Shown here: positions 56,980-64,000 of the stretch, piece after piece
How positions within the stretch are numbered: the stretch's first letter is position 1
Layout: each line of letters begins with the position of its first letter
Origin: Pantoea rodasii
Lineage (GTDB): Bacteria; Pseudomonadota; Gammaproteobacteria; Enterobacterales; Enterobacteriaceae
NCBI RefSeq assembly: GCF_002095465.1
Contig: NZ_MLFP01000017.1
Span: 1-64,000 of the forward strand
Direction of reading: 5' to 3'
Length of the DNA: 64,000 nucleotides
The notes under the pieces: generated by a model
What the model was told of the DNA's origin: nothing
Databases searched by the model: none
The model's input: only the letters and a program-made list of their open reading frames with translations
Program-made: the position numbers and the translations under genes

Positions 56980-57995
56980 ACCGCCTCCCTTAACGGATGC
57001 ACACTGCCGGAAACGCTGGCGACCAAACCAAACTGTTCAAGCTGCGCCAGTAATCGCGCCAGCGGCACGCGTTCGTGCTGGAAATGAATTCCCACCTGCA
57101 AACGCCCGGCCTGAATGCCGTTGACCTGCTCAACGTGTGCCCCAAGCAGATCGATGTGCAGGCCATACTGCACGCTAAGGCGTGAGATCCAGTCACTGGC
57201 TACCGGAACGTCAGTGCGATAACTGAGTTGTAATATCAGTTCCGCCACGCCCGGCTGTGACGCCAGAGGAAACAGGCGCTGACCCAACACCGAATCCGGC
57301 TGCGCCAGTAATTGTTTCACCACCCCATACTGCACAATTTCCCCGTCGCGAATTTCTGCCACCGCATCCGCCGCCTGTCGTACTGCATCCATCTCGTGGG
57401 TGATCAGCACAATCGCCAGCTTGTAGTCGTCACGCAGTTTTTTCAGTAAATCCAGCACCGTTAAGGTGGCTTCAGGATCGAGACCAGATGTGGCTTCATC
57501 GGCTAGCAGCACTGAAGGGCGCAGCGCCAGTGCACGGGCAATGCCAATGCGTTGGCGCTGGCCGCCCGAAAGTTGGCCGGGAAATGCATTGGCTTTATGG
57601 CTCAGGCCGACACTCTCCAGCAATTCACCTACCCGCGCGGCAATGTCCCGCTCTACCACGCCGAGATAGCGCAAAGGCAGCGCGATGTTCTCCCAGGCAC
57701 TTTTACGTTGCAGCAATGCCGAGGATTGAAACACGGTACCAATCGAACGACGTGCACGACGCAATGCTTCGCCCTTCAGTCGCGAGAGATCGCTGCCGTT
57801 CACGCGAATACTGCCTGCGTTAGGCTGTTCCAGCAGGCTCATACATTTTGCCAGCGTGGATTTTCCCGCGCCGCTTGGCCCGACAACTGCCGTGATATTG
57901 GCCTGCGGGACCTGTAAGTTGATGGCTTTCAGCACCTCGGTGACGCGCCCGTCAGCGGTGCGGTAGTGCTTACTTAGCTGGTCAATTTCAATCAT
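56976..57995 (-). CDS. MetN-type ABC ATPase with NIL domain
   Basis: A 339-aa ATPase. Walker A GPSGAGKST, signature LSGGQRQRIGIARAL, Walker B VLLADEATSGLDPE and H-loop LITHEMD are intact, and a C-terminal NIL domain (about residues 265-330) matches MetN, where it senses methionine for trans-inhibition. Here it may sense the imported sulfur compound. Its start overlaps the monooxygenase stop. Confidence 0.9.
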   Translation of the reverse strand: MIEIDQLSKHYRTADGRVTEVLKAINLQVPQANITAVVGPSGAGKSTLAKCMSLLEQPNAGSIRVNGSDLSRLKGEALRRARRSIGTVFQSSALLQRKSAWENIALPLRYLGVVERDIAARVGELLESVGLSHKANAFPGQLSGGQRQRIGIARALALRPSVLLADEATSGLDPEATLTVLDLLKKLRDDYKLAIVLITHEMDAVRQAADAVAEIRDGEIVQYGVVKQLLAQPDSVLGQRLFPLASQPGVAELILQLSYRTDVPVASDWISRLSVQYGLHIDLLGAHVEQVNGIQAGRLQVGIHFQHERVPLARLLAQLEQFGLVASVSGSVHPLREAV

Positions 57996-59386
57996 ATGAC
58001 CTCCGGCAATACCGTACTTTTCACCCGATAGCCAACGCCTGGATGCGGTGCGGTTAACTGTGGTCCGGCGTTAAATAACTTCTCGCGCAGCGTGCCGCTG
58101 GCATACTCCTTCTTGTAGACGCCGCGCTTTTGCAGCTCAGGGATCAGCAGTTCAACCACATCCTCAAAGGTTTCATGCGTCAATGCGTAGGCGAGGTTGA
58201 AGCCATCTACATCGGTATCCTCAACCCAGCTTTGCAGTTCGTCGGCTACGGTTTCTGCACTACCCACAATCAGTGGACCAAAACCACCAATACCGACCCA
58301 ATCCGCCAGCGCTTTTACCGTCCATTGACGATCGGGATCGGCGGTAGAGAAGGTTTCCACTGCCGATTGAATCGCGTTGGTGTGCAGATACTTCAGCACT
58401 TGATCCGGCTGATATTGACCGAAGTCGATACCGGTCCAGCCTGAGACCAGCGCCAGTGCCCCTTCGTAGCTGACGTAGCTTTGATACTCTTTCCACTTCG
58501 CCTGCGCCGCGGCATCGGTTTCGCCGACGATGACCGTTTGCAGATTGAAAATCAGGATGCTGCGCGGATCGCGTCCCGCCTCTTCTGCACGGCGACGAAT
58601 ATCCGCAACGGTTTTCTTTAGCAGTACTTTTGACGGTGCCGCAACAAACACGCATTCCGCATGCTCGGCTGCAAACTGTTTACCACGGCTCGATGCGCCC
58701 GCCTGATACAGCACCGGCGTTCGTTGCGGTGACGGCTCGCACAGGTGAATACCCGGAACGTTGAAGAAGGTGCCCTGATGATTAATCGGATGGATTTTGC
58801 GTGGGTCGCTGAAGATGCGTCGCTCACGATCGCGCAACACGGCATCCTGTTCCCAGCTGCCTTCCAGTAGCTTATACACTACCTGCAAATATTCATCGGC
58901 GTAGTCGTAGCGGCTGTCGTGATCGCTCTGCGCCTGATGGCCAATATTGCGCGCGCCACTTTCCAGGTAAGAGGTCACGATGTTCCAGCCAATGCGCCCT
59001 TTAGTCAGGTGATCGAGCGTCGATAAACGACGTGCAAACGGATAAGGATGTTCAAACGAGAGCGATGCGGTGAGACCAAAGCCAAGATGCTCGGTCACCA
59101 GCGCCATCGGGGTGATCAACGCCAGCGGATCGTTGACCGGCACCTGCGTCGCCTGACGAATCGCGGCATCGCCGTTACCGTTCAGCACATCGTAAATCCC
59201 TAGCACGTCCGCAATAAACAGGCCGTCAAACTTGCCGCGTTCCAGCAGGCGTGCCAGATCAACCCAATATTCGAGGTCTTTGTATTGCCAGGAACGGTCA
59301 CGTGGATGAGCCCACAGACCGGGTGACTGGTGTCCGACACAGTTCATATCAAAGGCATTCAAGCGAATTTCACGTTGCGATGGCAT
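57992..59386 (-). CDS. NtaA/SnaA/DszA-family FMN-dependent monooxygenase
   Basis: A 464-aa flavin-dependent oxygenase, start ATG 59386 with GGAG upstream rather than 59398. Typical segments: LFIADVLGIYDVLNGNGDAAIR, TASLSFEHPYPFARRLSTLDHLT, GRIGWNIVTSYLESGARN and QAGASSRGKQFAAEHAECVFV. DszA/SfnG relatives use FMNH2 to cleave C-S bonds in sulfones. Reduced flavin must come from elsewhere, since no SsuE-type reductase gene is in view. Confidence 0.9.
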   Translation of the reverse strand: MPSQREIRLNAFDMNCVGHQSPGLWAHPRDRSWQYKDLEYWVDLARLLERGKFDGLFIADVLGIYDVLNGNGDAAIRQATQVPVNDPLALITPMALVTEHLGFGLTASLSFEHPYPFARRLSTLDHLTKGRIGWNIVTSYLESGARNIGHQAQSDHDSRYDYADEYLQVVYKLLEGSWEQDAVLRDRERRIFSDPRKIHPINHQGTFFNVPGIHLCEPSPQRTPVLYQAGASSRGKQFAAEHAECVFVAAPSKVLLKKTVADIRRRAEEAGRDPRSILIFNLQTVIVGETDAAAQAKWKEYQSYVSYEGALALVSGWTGIDFGQYQPDQVLKYLHTNAIQSAVETFSTADPDRQWTVKALADWVGIGGFGPLIVGSAETVADELQSWVEDTDVDGFNLAYALTHETFEDVVELLIPELQKRGVYKKEYASGTLREKLFNAGPQLTAPHPGVGYRVKSTVLPEVI

Positions 59387-59461
59387 AGCAATCTCCATAG
59401 CGAGGCCGTGATCGTGCGACGACCCGGCGTTCGTTAGTGTGTTTTTAGGATGTTTGAGAGA

Positions 59462-60868
59462 TTAAGAAGCGTAAGGGCGACATCGCTCGTCGTGAGCGAT
59501 ATGCAGTTCCTTGAGAATTTGCTGAGCAACGGCAGCGGCGTGATCGGCAACCTGTGGCAGACCCATCAACTCACCGAAACGCGCACGCGCGGCGGGACCG
59601 ACCACTAACAGGCGAGCGTTGGGCTGGCCTTGCGAGTCAAGTGCGTGGGATTCCAGGTCCACGTCAAGACCAAAACCGAGCGAGTCGCCACGAATCAGGC
59701 CTTGTTCACTCAGCGAACGCAATAGCGGCTGGCTTTGCGTCAGGGCATCGTGTCCTGGCCCCGTCGTGACAATCAGGTGATCGAGCAGACGGGTTTCCGT
59801 TTCTCCCTGGCGCGTGCGCAGGATGATTACTAGCTGATGGCCCTGTGCGGTAATGGCGTGCAGTCTGGCTGCCAGCACCTGCAAACTGCCCTGCTGCTGC
59901 CGTCTGGTGATTTCCGCAGACACCTGCGGCGCGATGCGATAACGATGCACATCCCACCACGAACGCAGATGACGCACAAAGCGCTGCTGCTCGCGCAGCG
60001 GCAACGATTGCCAGATGGTTTGACCCTGTGCGCGTACGTCATCCAGCACGCGCTGCCAGGGTAATTGTTGCAGTGCCGCACGGGCAACCTCATCGCGGAT
60101 GTGATGCAGCCACAGACGCACCCCAGGGGCGTTCTGAGGCGCTAACGTCCATTCAGGCCACTCACCCGTGAGATTGGCACGTGAGAGCTGCCCACGGCGT
60201 GAGAAAGCGGTTAATGGGCCTTGATGGTGGCGGGTGCCTAAAGAGGCGACCACATCCGCCATACTCAGACCCGTTCCCATGATGGCCACGGCAGCGTCAG
60301 GTTCAATCGCATCCAGCACGCCGGGCTGCCACGGATTGGCAATCAGCGCCGGATGCTGCGCGAAGGGCTGCAACGCGCGCGGCAATGACGGTGGCGGGTG
60401 ACTGATGGCTAACGCCAGCACATCGCCCTGCAACATCTCGCCATTGCTGAGTAACAGCTGTTGCCCTTCCCAGGCCGCGGCGCTAGCCTGAACGTGCCGT
60501 AGCTGAACTTGCGGATGCTGTTCTGCAGCGAGGGCAAACTGCTCAGCCAGATAGCGACCAAACAGACCGCGCTGTGGATAGACAGAGCCATCCGCGCAAT
60601 GGGCTACTGAATCCAGTGAACATTCTGGCTGCTGACGATACCAGCGATCAAAGGCGCCCTGTTCATCCCCGCTCAGTTGCATGCGTGATGCCGGAACATT
60701 GATGCGATGCGCTGGCTCCTGTGTGGAATACGCGACGCCGCCGCCCAGCTTCTCACGCGGTTCGACCACTGTAATCAGTAACGGCGAGGACGATTGACGC
60801 GCGAGATGAATCGCTAGCGCGGTACCACTAAATCCGCCACCCACAATAATGATGTGTGATCGTGCCAT
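59462..60868 (-). CDS. FAD/NAD(P)-binding oxidoreductase
   Basis: A 468-aa protein from ATG 60868 (AGGAGAGGG just upstream). The N-terminal dinucleotide motif is GGGFSGTALAIHLARQ and a second NAD(P)-type motif is AVAIMGTGLSMADVVASLG. It resembles the FAD-dependent 'hydroxyacylglutathione-like' lysine/ornithine N-oxygenase-like PF13454 group of unknown role. Located between two flavin monooxygenase genes, it may provide reducing power or oxidise a sulfur substrate. Confidence 0.82.
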   Translation of the reverse strand: MARSHIIIVGGGFSGTALAIHLARQSSSPLLITVVEPREKLGGGVAYSTQEPAHRINVPASRMQLSGDEQGAFDRWYRQQPECSLDSVAHCADGSVYPQRGLFGRYLAEQFALAAEQHPQVQLRHVQASAAAWEGQQLLLSNGEMLQGDVLALAISHPPPSLPRALQPFAQHPALIANPWQPGVLDAIEPDAAVAIMGTGLSMADVVASLGTRHHQGPLTAFSRRGQLSRANLTGEWPEWTLAPQNAPGVRLWLHHIRDEVARAALQQLPWQRVLDDVRAQGQTIWQSLPLREQQRFVRHLRSWWDVHRYRIAPQVSAEITRRQQQGSLQVLAARLHAITAQGHQLVIILRTRQGETETRLLDHLIVTTGPGHDALTQSQPLLRSLSEQGLIRGDSLGFGLDVDLESHALDSQGQPNARLLVVGPAARARFGELMGLPQVADHAAAVAQQILKELHIAHDERCRPYAS

Positions 60869-60882
60869 CGCCCTCTCCTGCA

Positions 60883-62055
60883 TTAGCTGGCGCTCGTCTG
60901 TTTCGTAGGACGCTTATCGCCACCAATGGTTTCGCCAAACGGCCCGGTGTTAATGGTGCGCGCACGCTGCTGCTGACCGTTTGCCAGCGGTAACAGCGGC
61001 AGCAGTAATTCTGCCACACGATGCGCCTCTTCCAGGTGCGGATATCCTGACAGGATGAAGTTGGTCACACCCAATGCCTGATATTCCCGAATGCGCTCCG
61101 CAACCTGCTCAGGGCTGCCCACCAAGGCGGTTCCTGCTCCGCCGCGCACCAGACCCACGCCTGCCCATAAGTTTGGCGCGATATAGAGATTATCGCGTGA
61201 ACCTTTGTGCAGCGCGCTCATGCGCGCCTGGCCTGCTGAGTCCATCCGTGCAAAGATCTTCTGCGCCTGCGCAATGGTGTCTTCATCCAGATGCCCGATA
61301 AGTTTCTCCGCTGCAGCTTTCGCTTCCTGTTCGGTCTCACGCACGATGACATGCAGGCGGATGCCGTATTCCAGTTTACGTCCACGAGCAGCGGCGCGTT
61401 CGCGCACTACCGCGAGTTTTTCCGCAACCTGCTCCGGCGGTTCTCCCCACGTCAGATAAGTATCGATTTGCTCAGCGGCGACATCGATGGCTGCATCAGA
61501 CGATCCACCGAAATAGAGCGGTGGGCCATTTTCCTGCACCGGAGGGAACAACACTTCAGCGCCTTCAACGTGAATATGTTGCCCTTCATAGTCAACCTTC
61601 TCTCCGCGCATTAAACGGCTGTACACATCGAGAAACTCTTTGGTCACTTCGTAGCGTTCACTGTGATTGAGGAAGATGCCATCCCCTTTGTTTTCAACCG
61701 GGTCACCGCCAGTCACCACGTTGATCAGTAAACGTCCGTCAGAAAGACGATCTAAGGTTGTCGCCATGCGCGCGGCGAGCGTCGGTGGCTGCAATCCAGG
61801 GCGCACGGCAACCAGGTAACGCAGTCGTTTGGTGATGGGCGCCAGCGCAGAGGCAACCAGCCACGAATCTTCACAGCTTTTTCCGGTGGGAATCAGCACG
61901 CCGTAGAAACCGAGATTGTCGGCAGCTAAAGCCACCTGCTGTAAGTAGGCTAAATCAACCGGACGACCGCCTTCGGTGGTGCCGAGATAGCGACCGTCAC
62001 CGTGCGTCGGGAGGAACCAGAAGACATTGATATTATTGTTTGCGGAATCGGCCAT
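60883..62055 (-). CDS. ssuD: Alkanesulfonate monooxygenase SsuD
   Basis: A 390-aa FMNH2-dependent monooxygenase very close to Escherichia coli Ssu[17 protein letters not shown] at the N-terminus, [56 protein letters not shown] and [14 protein letters not shown]. It releases sulfite from alkanesulfonates. It is the first gene of the minus-strand operon and is preceded by a near-consensus sigma54 promoter; AGGA lies nine bases before ATG. Confidence 0.93.
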   Translation of the reverse strand: MADSANNNINVFWFLPTHGDGRYLGTTEGGRPVDLAYLQQVALAADNLGFYGVLIPTGKSCEDSWLVASALAPITKRLRYLVAVRPGLQPPTLAARMATTLDRLSDGRLLINVVTGGDPVENKGDGIFLNHSERYEVTKEFLDVYSRLMRGEKVDYEGQHIHVEGAEVLFPPVQENGPPLYFGGSSDAAIDVAAEQIDTYLTWGEPPEQVAEKLAVVRERAAARGRKLEYGIRLHVIVRETEQEAKAAAEKLIGHLDEDTIAQAQKIFARMDSAGQARMSALHKGSRDNLYIAPNLWAGVGLVRGGAGTALVGSPEQVAERIREYQALGVTNFILSGYPHLEEAHRVAELLLPLLPLANGQQQRARTINTGPFGETIGGDKRPTKQTSAS

Positions 62056-62124
62056 TATGCTTTTCCTATATAACTTTATTAAAAAATGGTCATTTCAGAC
62101 TGCTTATTTAGTTATATGGCTATT

Positions 62125-62140
62125 AGCGAAAAGCGTGCCA
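62125..62140 (-). promoter_or_regulatory. Sigma54 (-24/-12) promoter of the ssuD operon
   Basis: On the minus strand the site reads TGGCACGCTTTTCGCT. The -24 element TGGCACG is perfect and the -12 element TCGCT differs from TTGCT by one base, with the correct 12-base GG-to-GC distance. Transcription would begin about 60 bases before the ssuD start. The divergent gene encodes a sigma54 activator, which agrees. Confidence 0.75.
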
Positions 62141-62203
62141 GCTTTGAATCTGGCGATTACGGCGTTATTTCAGCAGCTTAGCGTTTAAGAGGAATTTGGC
62201 ATT

Positions 62204-62284
62204 GTTGCATTGGCAACTTTCATTCCGCAGCTATTGCTGCATATGCAACTGCTTATGCTTTTTTCCTGCTGTTCACAGTGAACA
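62204..62284. promoter_or_regulatory. Upstream palindromes, candidate activator sites
   Basis: Three dyads lie 70-150 bases upstream of the sigma54 promoter: GTTGC-ATTG-GCAAC (62204-62217), GCAGC-TATT-GCTGC (62227-62240) and TGTTCAC-A-GTGAACA (62270-62284). The first two are spaced by 23 bases centre to centre, about two helical turns, as expected for cooperative sites of a sigma54 activator. Binding is inference. Confidence 0.6.
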
Positions 62285-62328
62285 ACAATGTTTAGCGTGT
62301 GATGATGCTTCTTCATGGATATCAAACT

Positions 62329-64000
62329 ATGCTCTCCACCAGCAGTCATACTGACTCGCCGCGTTTAGTCGACCCCGCTTCACTGGCATTTCAATCATTA
62401 CTCGATAAGTTTGCGCCTACCGATGCCACGGTATTAATTGTTGGCGAAACAGGGACCGGCAAAGAGGTGGTTGCGCGATATTTGCATCATCATAGCCAAC
62501 GGCGCCACGGACCTTTTCTGGCAGTGAACTGCGGTGCACTGACCGAAAGCCTTGCCGAAGCTGAACTCTTTGGTCATGAGAAAGGGGCATTCACCGGCGC
62601 GACACAGGCCCATCCCGGCTGGTTTGAATCCGCGCAGGGCGGCACGCTGTTGCTGGATGAGATTGGTGAGTTGAGCCTGTCATTGCAGGTCAAGTTGCTG
62701 CGGGTGTTGCAGGAACGTGAGATTACGCGAGTGGGATCGCGCAAGCCGATCAAAGTGGATGTGCGCGTCATTGCTGCTACGCATGTCGATTTAGCGCAGG
62801 CGATACGCGAGCGACGTTTTAGGGAAGATCTGTTCTACCGTCTTAACATCGCCGTAGTACCACTGCCGCCGCTGCGCCAACGCCGCGATGATATCCCGCT
62901 GCTGGCCCAACATTTCCTTTCGCTTTATGCGCGGCGCTTAGGAAGACCCGCACGCCGCCTGTCACCTGATGCGCTGGAAGCATTGCTGGAGTACAGCTGG
63001 CCGGGCAATATTCGTGAATTAGAAAACACCCTGCACAATGCGGTACTCCTGAGCCGAGAAGAAACGCTGACGCCTGCCCAGTTGCGGCTGGCTGTTTACA
63101 ATGAACAAGGGTTTAGTTCGAGTGTGGACTCAACGCTGGATAGCTTTCTGCGCCAGCAACTCTCAAGCGAACCCCATCAACTTTTTGACCGCGTCATCAG
63201 CAGTCTGATTACTAATGCGCTCGAACTCACTGAGCAGAATCAAACACAAGCCGCTACGCTGCTGGGTATCAGCCGCCATACATTACGTACTCATCTTGCT
63301 CATCAAGGTATGATCAAAGGCCGGCGCAAAACTGCCAGCCATGCTGTGGTGGGATCGGGTTCGACGCACAGTCAGGAGCGTGAACTGCGTATTGGCTATC
63401 AAAAGTTTGGTAATCTCGGCGTACTTAAAGCGCGTCAAAGCCTTGAACAATGCTTTGCACAGCAGGGCGTCAGCGTGCTGTGGAGTGAGTTTCCAGCCGG
63501 GCCTCAACTGCTCTACGCATTGCAAAATAACGAGATCGATTTCGGCACCACCGGTGAAGTCCCGCCAATTTTCGCTCAAGCCAGCGGTAATGCTGTCACC
63601 TACATCGCGTGGGAACCTCCAGCACCCAGCAGCGTGGGCATCGTTGTGCCGCGAGACAGCGATATTCACAGCGTTGCCGATCTTCGTGGCAAGCGGGTTT
63701 CGGTCAACAAAGGCTCTAACGTTCACTGGCTACTGCTGCAATTGCTGGAAGAGGCAGGTATTGCTCTCGACGAGCTTAAGGTGGTGTATGCACCGCCTAA
63801 ATATCCGCTCACCGCCAGTGATTATCTTGCTGTCGATGCGTGGATGATGTGGGACCCTTTGCTTAGTGCAGCAGAATCCAATCCTGACTTGCGTGTGGTT
63901 GCTAACGGCGAAGGACGTGTGCGCAATCACCAGTTCTATCTGGCGCGGCGTGCTTATGTTGAGCAGCACGATGATGTTGTCCAGCAGCTGGTAGAAAGAT
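62329..64000 (+). CDS. Sigma54 activator fused to an SsuA-like sulfonate-binding domain (partial)
   Basis: The frame is open from 62329 to the window end (557 residues). Residues about 15-250 form a sigma54 AAA+ domain with no N-terminal sensor: Walker A GETGTGKE (39-46), sigma54 contact GAFTGA (86-91), Walker B LLLDEIGE (107-114). A Fis-type HTH follows at about 305-326 ([19 protein letters not shown]). After a linker of about 22 residues the frame continues into an SsuA domain from about 352 ([28 protein letters not shown]), close to the SsuA at 51592, without a signal peptide. Alternative starts are GTG 62299 and ATG 62302/62305; no clear ribosome site decides. Likely a cytoplasmic organosulfur sensor for the divergent ssuD operon. 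Confidence 0.88.
   Translation, partial: MLSTSSHTDSPRLVDPASLAFQSLLDKFAPTDATVLIVGETGTGKEVVARYLHHHSQRRHGPFLAVNCGALTESLAEAELFGHEKGAFTGATQAHPGWFESAQGGTLLLDEIGELSLSLQVKLLRVLQEREITRVGSRKPIKVDVRVIAATHVDLAQAIRERRFREDLFYRLNIAVVPLPPLRQRRDDIPLLAQHFLSLYARRLGRPARRLSPDALEALLEYSWPGNIRELENTLHNAVLLSREETLTPAQLRLAVYNEQGFSSSVDSTLDSFLRQQLSSEPHQLFDRVISSLITNALELTEQNQTQAATLLGISRHTLRTHLAHQGMIKGRRKTASHAVVGSGSTHSQERELRIGYQKFGNLGVLKARQSLEQCFAQQGVSVLWSEFPAGPQLLYALQNNEIDFGTTGEVPPIFAQASGNAVTYIAWEPPAPSSVGIVVPRDSDIHSVADLRGKRVSVNKGSNVHWLLLQLLEEAGIALDELKVVYAPPKYPLTASDYLAVDAWMMWDPLLSAAESNPDLRVVANGEGRVRNHQFYLARRAYVEQHDDVVQQLVER

Noticed and set aside
1-64000. CRISPR array
   Set aside because: No set of regularly spaced direct repeats with unique spacers was seen; the only tandem repeats are the three at 39716-39790, which have no spacers.

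Overview
This window looks like the chromosome of an enterobacterial species, probably of the Erwiniaceae (Pantoea or Erwinia type). The basis is the clear resemblance of several proteins to Escherichia coli ones (SupH, SsuD, SsuA, ArnA formyltransferase domain, DgcC, RspA) and the dense accessory transport and catabolism content. No rRNA or tRNA gene was seen. Genus assignment is inference.

Layout. (1) 1-~9350: right part of a Mu-like prophage: baseplate and tail genes in Mu order (gp43 to gp48 equivalents), tail fibre and tail fibre assembly, then right-end cargo: a 130-aa unknown, a YafO-type toxin with an unrecognised partner, and an orphan D12-class adenine methylase with three GATC sites just upstream. 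It ends in 22-bp-spaced repeats that look like transposase sites, next to a decapitated peptide-ABC ATPase gene. (2) 9.9-18 kb: GntR regulator, then a divergent cupin regulator and an operon of nitrilase, TauABC-like importer, a 67-aa protein, amidase and an EamA exporter. (3) 17.6-26.2 kb: OsmC, a MASE2 diguanylate cyclase, an MHS-type symporter, a GntR/UTRA regulator, an RspA-like dehydratase, a CRP-linked PTS EIIBC and a chemoreceptor. (4) 26.3-37.7 kb: mostly single genes with divergent regulators (racemase, LysR, formyltransferase, alcohol dehydrogenase/HxlR, SDR, MFS, SupH, TetR/O-methyltransferase). (5) 37.7-42.3 kb: a probable zinc-starvation block: a zinc-free DksA paralogue, two COG0523 GTPases, a small secreted CxCxxC protein, Zur-like palindromes and a metal/siderophore binding protein. 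(6) 42.5-49.3 kb: IclR, RidA, polar amino-acid ABC importer, D-amino-acid PLP lyase and an amino-acid racemase. (7) 49.3-64 kb: FUSC exporter, orphan ssuA, and an organosulfur operon (ssuD, FAD oxidoreductase, DszA-like monooxygenase, MetNIQ-like ABC), with SfnB-like oxidoreductase and MFS nearby.

The most striking feature is the last gene: a sigma54 AAA+ activator with a Fis-type HTH that continues in frame into an SsuA-like sulfonate-binding domain with no signal peptide. It is divergent from ssuD, and the ssuD side carries a near-consensus -24/-12 sigma54 promoter plus upstream palindromes. This suggests a one-component cytoplasmic organosulfur sensor built from a transporter binding protein.

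Quality warning: eleven genes carry single-base frameshifts (nine look like one missing base, two one extra base), many of them in homopolymers. This fits residual assembly indels better than genuine decay, so genes marked as pseudogenes for this reason may be intact in the organism.
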